From the NCBI RefSeq assembly GCF_016722925.1, contig NZ_JAEQNC010000015.1, positions 102,261 through 140,771 on the forward strand: 38,511 nt of DNA. The letters run 5' to 3'. The position numbers and the translations under genes were made by a program. Position 1 is the stretch's first letter. Every line of letters begins with the position of its first letter. This document shows positions 16,355 to 24,756 of this stretch, piece by piece. The DNA is from Phytoamicus setariae (GTDB lineage: Bacteria > Pseudomonadota > Alphaproteobacteria > Rhizobiales > Rhizobiaceae). The notes under the pieces are model-generated. The model made no database searches and was not told where the DNA came from. It worked only from the letters and a program-made list of their open reading frames with translations.

Positions 16355-16993
16355 TTACACCTTGGCCAGCAACATCTTGATGCCGGCAAAGGCGAAAAAG
16401 GCGCCCATCGTCGCCTCGATGTAGCGCCGTGCCTTGCGATAGGCCGCGACCACGGGCGGTGCCGAAAACATCAGGGCGAAAGCGTTGAGCGACAACATGC
16501 CGATGACGAAGCAGCCCGCGACGTAGACTGCGATCAGCGAAGCAGGCGCGCCGGCCGGCAAACCCAGCGACACCAGCGAAATCCAGACCAAGGCTGCCTT
16601 GGGATTGGTCAGGTGCAGCGCCAGCCCTTTGAAGTAGAGGCGGTGCAGCGACTCTTCTGCGCCATTGGCCTTGCCGAAGGCCCCGGCATCGGCCGATGCC
16701 GCGCTCTTGAAGGATTTCCAGGCGAGATAGAGCAGGTAGAGGCCGCCGGCGATTTTCAGCACGATAAGGAATTCCGCATAGGCTGCCAAAAGCGCCGCAA
16801 GGCCGATGGCGGAAAGACAGGCCCAGCACAGCGAGCCGGTCATCACGCCGGTCGCAAAAGCCATGCCGGCATTGCGCCCGCGGGAGATCGAGGCGTTGAT
16901 CAGCGCCACGACCGCCGGGCCGGGACTGATCACCGCGATGAAATAGGCCATCCACGCGACGGACAGATGGGGCAGGTGATGATGCAGGTTCAT
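16355..16993 (-). CDS. LysE/RhtB family amino-acid exporter
   Basis: This is a 212-residue inner-membrane protein with about six hydrophobic segments. Family motifs are visible near the N-terminus (AYFIAVISPGPAVVALINAS then GRNAGMAFATGV) and later in the protein (LYLLYLAWKSFK, LTNPKAALVWISL). Members export amino acids such as threonine, homoserine or leucine; the substrate is not predictable. I chose ATG 16993, with GGAAAG five to six bases upstream, rather than the open extension to 17020. It is monocistronic and convergent with the lipoprotein gene. Confidence 0.92.
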   Translation of the reverse strand: MNLHHHLPHLSVAWMAYFIAVISPGPAVVALINASISRGRNAGMAFATGVMTGSLCWACLSAIGLAALLAAYAEFLIVLKIAGGLYLLYLAWKSFKSAASADAGAFGKANGAEESLHRLYFKGLALHLTNPKAALVWISLVSLGLPAGAPASLIAVYVAGCFVIGMLSLNAFALMFSAPPVVAAYRKARRYIEATMGAFFAFAGIKMLLAKV

Positions 16994-17282
16994 GGCGACT
17001 TTCCAACTATTTGGCCGCAAGATACGCGCACGCGAATCATTTGAAAAACGACTTGTGCTGCGGCGCGCTTCACAAATATTGATCGGTCACGGCCTGATCA
17101 ACTCCGCGGCACTGGCTGGTCCGGGCGCTGCGGAAACTTCTGACGACATTTTGCGTGTGATTCCAGCTGATCACGCACCGGAGGGTTCAGCAAGGGCTGT
17201 TGTGGTTCGATGATCCACTCCGCCCTCCAGCCTGCGATGCCCATACAGGCGATTGCATCTGCCGCTTTGTAGAAATTTCACC
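16994..17282. other. Gene-free stretch between the LysE gene and the acnA terminator
   Basis: About 290 bp; with the terminator block, the gap to acnA is 387 bp. A 73-codon plus-strand open frame (16992-17213) has no recognisable similarity, and its first part covers the LysE ribosome site, so I do not call it. The promoter of the LysE gene must lie in the first part. Confidence 0.4.
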
Positions 17283-17360
17283 GGCGCCGAGATCGAAACC
17301 GCCGTTTCGATCTCGGCGCCTGATGAAAAAAGCCGCCGGGATTGCTCCCGGCGGCTTTTT
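17283..17360 (-). terminator. Rho-independent terminator of acnA plus adjoining perfect 17-bp hairpin
   Basis: The stem AAAAAGCCGCCGGGA/TCCCGGCGGCTTTTT (17327-17341 and 17346-17360, loop TTGC) has A and T tracts on both sides and starts 20 bp past the acnA stop. It can act in both directions. Directly beyond it is a perfect 17-bp stem, GGCGCCGAGATCGAAAC (17283-17299) against 17304-17320, with loop CGCC and no T-run. Its purpose is unclear. Confidence 0.85.
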
Positions 17361-17380
17361 CAATTCGTGCTACCTGAAGA

Positions 17381-20071
17381 TCAGGAGGCGAGGTCGCGCA
17401 GCACCGTCTGCAGGATGCCGCCATTGTGGTAGTAGTCGATCTCGTCGAGCGTATCGATGCGGCAGATGATCGGGATTTCCTTCACCGAGCCATCGCCATA
17501 AGTCACCTTGGCAACTGTCTTCTGGCGCGGCTTGATCTCGGCCAGGCCTTCGATAGTTACCACTTCATCGCCCTTGAGGCCGAGCGAAGCCCAGCTCGCA
17601 CCGTCTTCGAAGACGAAGGGCACAATGCCCATGCCGACGAGGTTGGAGCGGTGGATGCGCTCGAAGGACTGGGCGACGACGGCGCGGACGCCGAGCAGGT
17701 TGGTGCCCTTGGCAGCCCAGTCGCGCGACGAGCCGTTGCCGTATTCGACGCCGGCGAAGATGACGAGCGGAACGCCTTCTTCCTTGTACTTCATCGCCGC
17801 GTCGTAGATCGACATCTCTTCCTTGGACGGATAGTGGATCGTGAAGCCACCTTCCTTGCCGTTCGGCCCGAGCATGTGGTTGCGGATGCGGATATTGGCG
17901 AAGGTGCCGCGCATCATCACTTCATGGTTGCCGCGGCGCGTGCCGTACTGGTTGAAGTCGGCCACTGCCACGCCATGGTCGAGCAGGTAGGCACCTGCCG
18001 GCGAAGCGGCCTTGATCGAACCGGCCGGCGAGATATGGTCGGTGGTGATCTTGTCGCCGAACAGGCCGAGGACGCGCGCGCCCTTGATATCCGTGACGGC
18101 GCCGGCCTTGAGGCCCATGCCGACGAAGTAGGGCGGGTTCTGCACATAGGTCGACTGGTCGTCCCAGGCATAGGTCTTGCCGGCGGGAACCTGCACGGCC
18201 TGCCAGTTGGCATCACCCTTGAACACATCGGCGTATTTCGACGCGTAAAGTTCGCGCGTCACATACTTCATGATGAATTCCTGGATTTCCTTGGAGGAAG
18301 GCCAGATGTCCTTGAGGTAGACCGGGTTGCCCTGCTGGTCTTCGCCGATCGGCTCCTTGGTCAGGTCCTTCTGTACCGAACCGGCCAGCGCGTAGGCGAC
18401 GACGAGCGGCGGCGACGCGAGGTAGTTCGCCTGTACGTCCGGAGACACGCGGCCTTCGAAGTTGCGGTTGCCGGAGAGAACGCCGGCGGCAATCAGGCCC
18501 TTGTCGTTGATCGTCTTGGAGATCGGTGCGGGCAGCGGGCCGGAATTGCCGATGCAGGTGGTGCAGCCGAAACCGACGAGGTTGAAGCCGAGTGCATCAA
18601 GCGACGTCTGCAGGCCGGCCTTTTCCAGGTATTCGGCAACGACCTGCGATCCTGGTGCCAGCGAGGTCTTGACCCAGGGCTTGGACTTCAGGCCCTTGGC
18701 GACGGCGTTGCGGGCAAGCAGGCCGGCTGCGATCAGCACCGACGGGTTGGAGGTGTTGGTGCACGAGGTGATGGCGGCAATTGCCACATCGCCATGGCCG
18801 AGGTCGTAGTCGGTGCCTTCGACCGCATAGCGGTTGTTCAGCTGGCCCGGCTTCTTGTAGTCGTTTTCGAGTGCTGCGGCAAAGCCCGGTGCAATGCCTT
18901 CGAGCGCGATGCGGCCTTCCGGACGCTTCGGGCCGGCCATCGATGGGACGACGTCGCCAAGGTCGAGTTCGAGCGTATCGGTGAAAACGAGATCGGCTCC
19001 ATCGCCGTCGCGCCACATGCCCTGGGCCTTGGAATAGGCCTCGACCAGCGCGATACGGTCGTTTTCACGGCCCGACATGGTGAGGTAGTTGATGGTTTCG
19101 CCGTCGACCGGGAAGAAGCCGCAGGTCGCGCCGTATTCCGGACCCATGTTGCCGATGGTGGCGCGGTCGGCCAACGACATCGAATCAAGGCCGGGGCCGA
19201 AGAATTCGACGAACTTGGACACGACGCCCTTCTTGCGCAGCATCTGCACGACGGTCAGCACGAGGTCGGTGGCAGTCACGCCTTCCTTGACCTTGCCGGT
19301 CAGCTTGAAGCCGATGACTTCAGGCAGCAGCATGGAGACGGGCTGGCCGAGCATGGCGGCTTCGGCTTCGATGCCGCCAACGCCCCAGCCGAGCACGCCA
19401 AGGCCGTTGATCATCGTGGTATGGCTGTCGGTACCAACGCAGGTGTCGGGATAGGCAACAGTTTCGCCGTCCTCTTCGCGGATCCAGACGGTCTGACCGA
19501 GATATTCGAGGTTGACCTGATGACAGATGCCGGTGCCGGGAGGCACGACGCGGAAGTTTTCAAACGCCTGCTGGCCCCACTTCAGGAACCGGTAGCGTTC
19601 GCCATTGCGCTCATATTCGAGCTCGACGTTGCGCGACAGCGCCGTGCGTGTGCCGAATTCATCGACGATGACCGAGTGGTCGATGACGAGATCGACGGGA
19701 ACGAGCGGGTTGATCTTTTCCGGATCGCCACCGAGCGAGGCCATGGCATCACGCATGGCGGCAAGGTCGACGACGGCTGGAACGCCGGTGAAGTCCTGCA
19801 TCAGCACGCGGGCCGGGCGATAGGCGATTTCGTATTCGGTCTTGCCCTTGTTGACCAGCCATTCGGCAACGGCCTGGATGTCTTCCTTGGTAACGGAACG
19901 GTCGTCTTCATTGCGCAGCAGGTTCTCGAGCAGAACCTTCATCGAATAAGGAAGTTTTGAAACACCCGTGAGGCCATTGGCCTCTGCCTTGGGGAGACTG
20001 TAATAAACATAGTTCTTGCCGTTCACCGTCAGCGTGGAGCGGCATTTGAAACTATCGAGAGAATGAGACAT
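17381..20071 (-). CDS. acnA: Aconitate hydratase AcnA
   Basis: This 896-residue [4Fe-4S] enzyme interconverts citrate and isocitrate in the TCA cycle. Its full length is normal for the AcnA/IRP class. Cluster ligands are the Cys in [13 protein letters not shown] and the pair in [14 protein letters not shown]. Other typical segments are [49 protein letters not shown] and [13 protein letters not shown] (swivel domain). The start ATG 20071 has only a weak ribosome site. It is divergent from ccmA across a 269-bp region with an Irr-like box, which points to iron-dependent control. A strong terminator follows. Confidence 0.98.
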   Translation of the reverse strand: MSHSLDSFKCRSTLTVNGKNYVYYSLPKAEANGLTGVSKLPYSMKVLLENLLRNEDDRSVTKEDIQAVAEWLVNKGKTEYEIAYRPARVLMQDFTGVPAVVDLAAMRDAMASLGGDPEKINPLVPVDLVIDHSVIVDEFGTRTALSRNVELEYERNGERYRFLKWGQQAFENFRVVPPGTGICHQVNLEYLGQTVWIREEDGETVAYPDTCVGTDSHTTMINGLGVLGWGVGGIEAEAAMLGQPVSMLLPEVIGFKLTGKVKEGVTATDLVLTVVQMLRKKGVVSKFVEFFGPGLDSMSLADRATIGNMGPEYGATCGFFPVDGETINYLTMSGRENDRIALVEAYSKAQGMWRDGDGADLVFTDTLELDLGDVVPSMAGPKRPEGRIALEGIAPGFAAALENDYKKPGQLNNRYAVEGTDYDLGHGDVAIAAITSCTNTSNPSVLIAAGLLARNAVAKGLKSKPWVKTSLAPGSQVVAEYLEKAGLQTSLDALGFNLVGFGCTTCIGNSGPLPAPISKTINDKGLIAAGVLSGNRNFEGRVSPDVQANYLASPPLVVAYALAGSVQKDLTKEPIGEDQQGNPVYLKDIWPSSKEIQEFIMKYVTRELYASKYADVFKGDANWQAVQVPAGKTYAWDDQSTYVQNPPYFVGMGLKAGAVTDIKGARVLGLFGDKITTDHISPAGSIKAASPAGAYLLDHGVAVADFNQYGTRRGNHEVMMRGTFANIRIRNHMLGPNGKEGGFTIHYPSKEEMSIYDAAMKYKEEGVPLVIFAGVEYGNGSSRDWAAKGTNLLGVRAVVAQSFERIHRSNLVGMGIVPFVFEDGASWASLGLKGDEVVTIEGLAEIKPRQKTVAKVTYGDGSVKEIPIICRIDTLDEIDYYHNGGILQTVLRDLAS

Positions 20072-20248
20072 GGGTAGACCCGTTTCGTCTGATCAGCATG
20101 AACTGACGTGCGAACGCCCGACGCAAATGCGCCTTATGGGATGCGGGTACAGCCATTTCCGCTGTCCGCACGCGGAATTGCTTTCCTGCAATTCCAAGTT
20201 CGGCGCTAGGATGATATTCACGCCGGCTGCTGGCGCGATTGCGGACCT

Positions 20249-20265
20249 TATAGATAATTTCTAAA
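20249..20265. promoter_or_regulatory. Irr-type iron control element (ICE-like box) between acnA and ccmA
   Basis: TATAGATAATTTCTAAA matches the published rhizobial ICE consensus TTTAGAA-N3-TTCTAAA at 12 of the 14 defined positions. It lies about 75 bp before ccmA and about 180 bp before acnA, overlapping a possible -10 (TATAAG at 20252-20247 on the minus strand). Irr controls haem and iron genes in alphaproteobacteria and acnA is a known type of target. Control of ccm from the same box is inference. Confidence 0.6.
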
Positions 20266-20340
20266 CAAGGTTCCATACTGACGAAGGTCTAAATTGAGAT
20301 TTTTTTGCATTGCGGCGAAGCGTGTCGCTGAGGGGTGAGA

Positions 20341-20982
20341 ATGGTGCGTTTGACGGTCCGCGAGCTCGCGGCGACAAGGGGCGACGAGCGGATTTTTTCC
20401 GGCCTGTCGTTTGCACTAACCGCAGGTGAGGCGCTACTAATCACCGGCAAAAACGGCTCGGGGAAATCGACCCTGATTCGGACGATCGCCGGGTTGCTGC
20501 CACAGGACGAAGGCGAGATTGTCGTTGCGCAATCCGGCGTGGCCATCCCGCGCCCCGCAGAAGCCTGCCACTATCTCGGTCATCGCAATGCGATGAAACG
20601 CGACCTGACGGTGGAGGAGAACCTGGTCTTCTGGAAAGGGTTGATGGGCGACTTTGCCGGCGGCACGGGGCTTGGCCCCGACGATGCCGCCGATGCGCTC
20701 GGGCTCGCCAGTCTGCTGCACCTGCCGTTCGGCTACCTTTCCGCCGGCCAGCAACGCCGCATGGCGATGGCCAAGTTGCTTTGCGCGTGGCGGCCGATCT
20801 GGCTGCTCGATGAACCGACCGCAGCGCTCGATGCGCAATCGGAACGGATCTTCGCCGGCTTGATGAGCACGCATCGGCAGAAGGGCGGCATCGTGCTTGC
20901 CGCGACGCACCAGTCGCTCGGGCTGGAAGCGGCGCAAGCGCTGGTGATGAAGGGGTTTGAATATGCGGGGAGTTCGTTGTGA
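20341..20982 (+). CDS. ccmA: Cytochrome c biogenesis ATP-binding protein CcmA
   Basis: This 213-residue ATPase of the CcmABCD haem-handling ABC complex acts on the cytoplasmic face and releases holo-CcmE. Walker A is GKNGSGKST (36-44), the signature region is YLSAGQQRRMAMAKLL, and Walker B is WLLDEPTAALD, followed by the switch His in ATHQS. LSAGQ in place of LSGGQ is typical for CcmA. I chose ATG 20341, five bases after AGGGG, over GTG 20335. It is the first gene of ccmABCDG. Unusually, a 180-bp palindromic element separates it from ccmB. Confidence 0.95.
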   Translation: MVRLTVRELAATRGDERIFSGLSFALTAGEALLITGKNGSGKSTLIRTIAGLLPQDEGEIVVAQSGVAIPRPAEACHYLGHRNAMKRDLTVEENLVFWKGLMGDFAGGTGLGPDDAADALGLASLLHLPFGYLSAGQQRRMAMAKLLCAWRPIWLLDEPTAALDAQSERIFAGLMSTHRQKGGIVLAATHQSLGLEAAQALVMKGFEYAGSSL

Positions 20983-21006
20983 TTTCTCGAGCCTTGTTTG
21001 GAATTG

Positions 21007-21185
21007 ACCCCCCTCTGTCCTGCCGGACATCTCCCCCTCAAGGGGGGAGATCGGCTAGCGGCACGCCAGTCATTTCCCAGTGCTCGCCGCATGCTCAGCA
21101 TGCCGGTCGTCACTGGATGGCGGTGAGCGTTCACCGGCTAATCTCCCCCCTTGAGGGGGAGTTGTCCGGCAGGACAGAGGGGGGT
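21007..21185. repeat. RIME-like element with 44-bp inverted repeats between ccmA and ccmB
   Basis: Arms 21008-21051 and 21141-21184 are inverted copies of 44 bp with one mismatch. Each arm contains its own smaller palindrome (CTCCCCCTCAAGGGGGGAG type) and the CTGTCCTGCCGGACA motif. The 89-bp centre has no gene. The structure fits the rhizobial mosaic element class. In mRNA the arms could form a very long hairpin between ccmA and ccmB. Confidence 0.85.
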
Positions 21186-21211
21186 GAGTTACTGGCGCCG
21201 AGGTTCTCATT

Positions 21212-21871
21212 ATGATCGCCCTCTTCCTCCGCGACCTGAAGCTCGGTTTCCGCGCCGGTGGCGGCATGCTGACGGGCGTGCTGTTCTTCATGACAGTCGT
21301 CGCCGTCATCCCTTTCGGCGTCGGGCCCGATCTCAATCTGCTGGCGCGCATCGGACCGGCAAACCTCTGGGTCGGTGCGCTGCTCGCCTCGCTTCTCGGT
21401 CTTGATCGGTTGTTCCAGGCCGAGCGCGAGGATGGTGCGCTCGATCTTCTGATGATGCAGGAGACGCCGCTGACCCTGATCGTCATCGTCAAATGCATAG
21501 CGCACTGGGTATCGGCGGTGCTGCCGCTGATCATCGCCGCGCCGTTGCTCAGCCTGTTTATGAACATGAACGAAGTTGCCATTGGTGCGCTGGTGCTGAC
21601 ACTGCTGGCCGGTTCGCCAGCGATCACCTTCATCGGGGCGGCGGGTGCAGCTGTGGCCGTGGCATTGCCGCGTGGCGGACTGATCGTCTCGATCCTGGTG
21701 CTGCCACTGACCATTCCGGTGCTGATCTTCGGCGTATCGGCTGTTTATGCCGCCGTCGAGGATCCCGCGCCATTCCTGCCGCCGTTCCTTGCGCTTGTGG
21801 CGCTCAGTTTGTTCTTTGCGGTCATCGGGCCTCTGGCAGCGGCGTTGGCACTCCGGGCATCGTCGGAATGA
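21212..21871 (+). CDS. ccmB: Haem exporter membrane protein CcmB
   Basis: This 219-residue inner-membrane protein has about six hydrophobic helices and is the permease-like partner of CcmA in cytochrome c maturation. It opens with MIALFLRDLKLGFRAGG and has typical segments LASLLGLDRLFQAEREDGAL, AHWVSAVLPLI and PLTIPVLIFGVSAV. GAGG lies eight to nine bases before ATG 21212. The length is normal. It starts 27 bp after the inverted-repeat element. Confidence 0.95.
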   Translation: MIALFLRDLKLGFRAGGGMLTGVLFFMTVVAVIPFGVGPDLNLLARIGPANLWVGALLASLLGLDRLFQAEREDGALDLLMMQETPLTLIVIVKCIAHWVSAVLPLIIAAPLLSLFMNMNEVAIGALVLTLLAGSPAITFIGAAGAAVAVALPRGGLIVSILVLPLTIPVLIFGVSAVYAAVEDPAPFLPPFLALVALSLFFAVIGPLAAALALRASSE

Positions 21872-21940
21872 CAGGATTGTGAGAACCGGCTTGATCGTGG
21901 TCAATTGCAGGCATCGGGCAAACGAGGTATTAGAGCGGCC

Positions 21941-22711
21941 ATGACAGAGACGAGCCTTGCCCTTTCGAGAATATCGGCACTTGCCAACCCGACGCGGTTT
22001 CTCGCGCTGGCGGGCAAGATCCTGCCATGGCTTGCCGGCCTCACATTCCTGTGTCTGGCCGTGGGTGCCTGGCTGAGCTTTACCACCGAAGGCGACTACC
22101 AGCAGGGCGACACCGTCCGTATCATGTATATTCACGTGCCGGCGGCATGGCTGTCGATGATGTGCTATTCGGTAATGGCGATTGCCGCGCTCGGCACATT
22201 GGTATGGCGCCATCCGCTGGCCGATGTCGCGGCCAAGACCGCAGCCCCGATCGGTGCGGCCTTCACCTTTCTGGCACTTGTCACCGGCTCGCTGTGGGGC
22301 AAGCCGATGTGGGGCACGTGGTGGGTCTGGGACGCACGACTGACGTCCGTCTTCATCCTGTTTCTGATGTATCTCGGGCTGATCGCCTTCAACCGGGCGA
22401 TGGACGACCCGGGGCGTGCCGCCCGCGTCAGTGCCATCATGATCCTGGTCGGCTTCGTCAATATCCCGATCATCAAGTTTTCAGTCGAATGGTGGAATAC
22501 GCTGCACCAACCGGCCAGCGTCATGCGCCTGGATGGGCCGACCATCGATCCGGAATTCCTGTGGCCGCTGCTGGTCATGGCGCTAGGTTTCACGCTGCTG
22601 TTCTTCACGCTGCATCTGATGGCAATGCGCAACGAGATCTGGCGGCGCAGGATTTCGGTGATGCGCCGCAATGCCGCGCGCGCCGCGCAGGCAGGAGCCG
22701 AGAGCCGATGA
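21941..22711 (+). CDS. ccmC: Haem-handling protein CcmC
   Basis: This 256-residue six-helix membrane protein loads haem onto CcmE. The periplasmic tryptophan-rich signature WGTWWVWDARLT starts at residue 124. The two axial-ligand histidines are His65 in YIHVPAAW and His189 in WWNTLHQPAS. I chose ATG 21941; the frame is open to TTG 21905 but the extra residues lack character. Its stop overlaps the ATG of ccmD (ATGA). Confidence 0.96.
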   Translation: MTETSLALSRISALANPTRFLALAGKILPWLAGLTFLCLAVGAWLSFTTEGDYQQGDTVRIMYIHVPAAWLSMMCYSVMAIAALGTLVWRHPLADVAAKTAAPIGAAFTFLALVTGSLWGKPMWGTWWVWDARLTSVFILFLMYLGLIAFNRAMDDPGRAARVSAIMILVGFVNIPIIKFSVEWWNTLHQPASVMRLDGPTIDPEFLWPLLVMALGFTLLFFTLHLMAMRNEIWRRRISVMRRNAARAAQAGAESR

Positions 22712-22878
22712 GCCACGCATTCTACATCTATGCCGCCTGGGGCCTGACAGGGCTGACCGTGTTCGGTCTCATCGCCCACACGCTTTTCGAGAATTTCCGT
22801 CTGCAGGCGGATCTCAAGCGGCTGGAAGCCATGGGCATCAGGCGGCGTTCGACCGAGACACAGGGCAAGCAGCCGTGA
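22708..22878 (+). CDS. ccmD: Haem exporter small subunit CcmD
   Basis: This 56-residue protein has a single membrane helix (about residues 5-27, in YIYAAWGLTGLTVFGLIAH) followed by a basic cytoplasmic tail (FRLQADLKRLEAMGIRRR). Size, topology and position between ccmC and ccmG identify it. It stabilises CcmC-CcmE and helps to release holo-CcmE. It is translationally coupled on both sides: its ATG overlaps the ccmC stop and its TGA overlaps the GTG of ccmG. Confidence 0.93.
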   Translation: MSHAFYIYAAWGLTGLTVFGLIAHTLFENFRLQADLKRLEAMGIRRRSTETQGKQP

Positions 22879-23471
22879 CTTTAGAGAATCCCCCCCAAGG
22901 CTCCAGGTCTCGCCGCGTCATCGTCGCGCTGATCCCGTTGCTGCTGTTTGCGGCGCTGGCGGCGATCTTCATGAAGCAGTTGATTGTCGGTGGCGATACC
23001 TCCGTGCTGCCATCGGCCTTGATCGGCAAGGCTGCACCGGTGCTGAAGCTCACTCCGCTGGAGGGCGCGATCCGAGCGGGTCAACCTGTCCCGGCGCTGA
23101 CCACCGAGGCGGTCAAGGGCAAGCTGACGCTCGTCAATGTCTGGGCCTCCTGGTGCGTGCCCTGCCGGCAGGAGCATCCGATCATTCTCGGGCTTTCGCA
23201 GGACGAGCGGCTGAATGTCGTCGGCATCAACTACAAGGACCGCAACGACGCAGCCCTCGGCTTTCTCGGCGAACTGGGCAATCCGTTTTCGGCCATCGGT
23301 GTCGATCCGAAGGGTGCGGCCGCCATCGACTGGGGGGTCTACGGGATTCCCGAATCCTTCCTCGTCAGTGCGGATGGCGTGATCCTCTACAAGCATGTCG
23401 GCCCGTTCGACGACAATTCCGTGAAGAACGGGCTGTTGCCGGCAATCGAGAAGGCGCTGGCAAAGAGCTAG
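22875..23471 (+). CDS. ccmG: Thiol:disulphide oxidoreductase CcmG/DsbE
   Basis: This 198-residue protein is anchored by an N-terminal helix (about residues 14-33), with a periplasmic thioredoxin-like domain. The active site is WCVPC (93-97) in [19 protein letters not shown], followed by the cis-proline region YGIPESFLV. It reduces the CxxCH cysteines of apocytochrome c before haem attachment. The start is GTG 22875, inside the ccmD stop. Its TAG overlaps the stop of the convergent DUF2585 gene. CcmE, F and H are not in this window. Confidence 0.95.
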   Translation: MTLENPPQGSRSRRVIVALIPLLLFAALAAIFMKQLIVGGDTSVLPSALIGKAAPVLKLTPLEGAIRAGQPVPALTTEAVKGKLTLVNVWASWCVPCRQEHPIILGLSQDERLNVVGINYKDRNDAALGFLGELGNPFSAIGVDPKGAAAIDWGVYGIPESFLVSADGVILYKHVGPFDDNSVKNGLLPAIEKALAKS

Positions 23472-24052
23472 AGCGCCGACTGCCATACCTTGATCGCTTC
23501 GACAGGCCAGACCAGCATGATCACGTTGAGCGTGAGATTGTCGCGGATCAGGATGCCGGTGGCGATCTCGGCGATCAATGCTAAGGAAACCGTGACCCAG
23601 ATCGGCAGCCGCCAGGCGGCGAAGAAGCCGATTGCCATCCAAACCGTGTCCATCGCGGAATTCAGGATCGAGTCGCCGAAATAATCGTAGGCGATGGTTG
23701 CCGAACGATAGCGGTCAATGATGATCGGGCTGTTCTCCAGGACCTCCCACGCGGCCTCGATCAGAGCGGCAAATCCGAGCCGGAAACCTATCGACCGCTG
23801 GCGAAACAGCAACCAGGCAAACCCATAGAACAGGAAGCCATGGATGATGTGGCTGGGTGTATACCAGTCGGAGAGATGCTGGGAGTTACCGGAGGAATGA
23901 ACCTCGCCTTCCCATAGTTTCACATAACCGCAGGTGCAGACCCAGACGCGGCCCATCAGCCGTTCCGCTATGATCTGTATGATGAGGATGAGAAGGAAGA
24001 TGCAGAGGCCGATGGCCAGTTGGCGTTTAAGGTCCGGCTGGCTCTGCGGCAT
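23468..24052 (-). CDS. DUF2585 (UPF0314) membrane protein
   Basis: This 194-residue protein has about five hydrophobic segments. Recognisable parts are [20 protein letters not shown] (with a CxC pair), [37 protein letters not shown] and [13 protein letters not shown]. The His/Asp/Glu residues in these segments look like a membrane active or metal site, but no function is known to me. Its ATG overlaps the yciB stop (TGATG) and its stop overlaps that of convergent ccmG. It is the last gene of the dapF-mtaB-ftsY-yciB operon. Confidence 0.87.
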   Translation of the reverse strand: MPQSQPDLKRQLAIGLCIFLLILIIQIIAERLMGRVWVCTCGYVKLWEGEVHSSGNSQHLSDWYTPSHIIHGFLFYGFAWLLFRQRSIGFRLGFAALIEAAWEVLENSPIIIDRYRSATIAYDYFGDSILNSAMDTVWMAIGFFAAWRLPIWVTVSLALIAEIATGILIRDNLTLNVIMLVWPVEAIKVWQSAL

Positions 24053-24711
24053 CAGTTTTCCTTGGGCTCGATGGAATGCTTCATGATCAGCGGCATCTGG
24101 CTGATGGTGAACAGCAGGGTGATCGGCATCGTTCCCCAGACTTTGAAGGTGACCCAGAAATCGGTCGAGAAGTTGCGCCAGATCACTTCGTTGAGAACAG
24201 CCAGGAATATGAAGAACAGGCCCCAGCGCAAGGTCAGCTTGTCCCAGCCTTCATCATCCAGCTGGAAGGCGGAATTGAAGACGTAGCCGAGCAGCGAGCG
24301 GCCGAACACCATTCCGCCGAGCAGCACCACGCCGAAGAGCGAATTGATGATGGTGGGTTTCATCTTGATGAAGGTTTCGTTCTGCAGCCAGATCGAAAGT
24401 CCACCAAACGCGAGAACCACGACGCCGGAGACCAGTGGCATCAGCGGCAGCTTGCCGACGATAACCTTGGACACGAACAGCGAAATCACGGTGGCGGCCA
24501 TGAACAGGCCGGTGGCGATGAACAGCGGACCGCCAAGTTCGGCCAGCATCGGAAACATCTTGGCAAGCTTGTCGCCGTAGCTGTTGGCAAAGAAGAACAC
24601 CAGCAGAGGCCCAAGTTCGAGCGCGAGCTTCAGGCCGACGTTTTCCTTGCGGTGTTCTTCTTCGGTCTTCGCTTCGAGGTTTCCGGTCATCGTCTTCTTG
24701 CTTTCATGCAT
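24052..24711 (-). CDS. yciB: Septation protein A / inner-membrane protein YciB
   Basis: This 219-residue membrane protein of the YciB/IspZ family is linked to cell envelope and division. About five helices are seen. Typical segments are [39 protein letters not shown] and [20 protein letters not shown]. Start choice: ATG 24711 has GGA close by, while ATG 24690 (MTGNLEAK) is an alternative that removes seven polar residues. It follows ftsY by 45 bp and overlaps the DUF2585 gene by one base. Confidence 0.92.
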   Translation of the reverse strand: MHESKKTMTGNLEAKTEEEHRKENVGLKLALELGPLLVFFFANSYGDKLAKMFPMLAELGGPLFIATGLFMAATVISLFVSKVIVGKLPLMPLVSGVVVLAFGGLSIWLQNETFIKMKPTIINSLFGVVLLGGMVFGRSLLGYVFNSAFQLDDEGWDKLTLRWGLFFIFLAVLNEVIWRNFSTDFWVTFKVWGTMPITLLFTISQMPLIMKHSIEPKEN

Positions 24712-24756
24712 TCCAGTAAAATCCGCTATAGTGACAAGCGATACGGCTGGAAAGCG

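Noticed and set aside
16992-17213. 73-codon plus-strand frame near the LysE gene
   Set aside because: Its first part overlaps the LysE start and ribosome site, it lacks its own ribosome site, and it has no recognisable similarity.
17426-19960. 844-codon plus-strand open frame
   Set aside because: It is antisense to acnA, and the translation shows no family features. Long antisense frames are common in high-GC genes.
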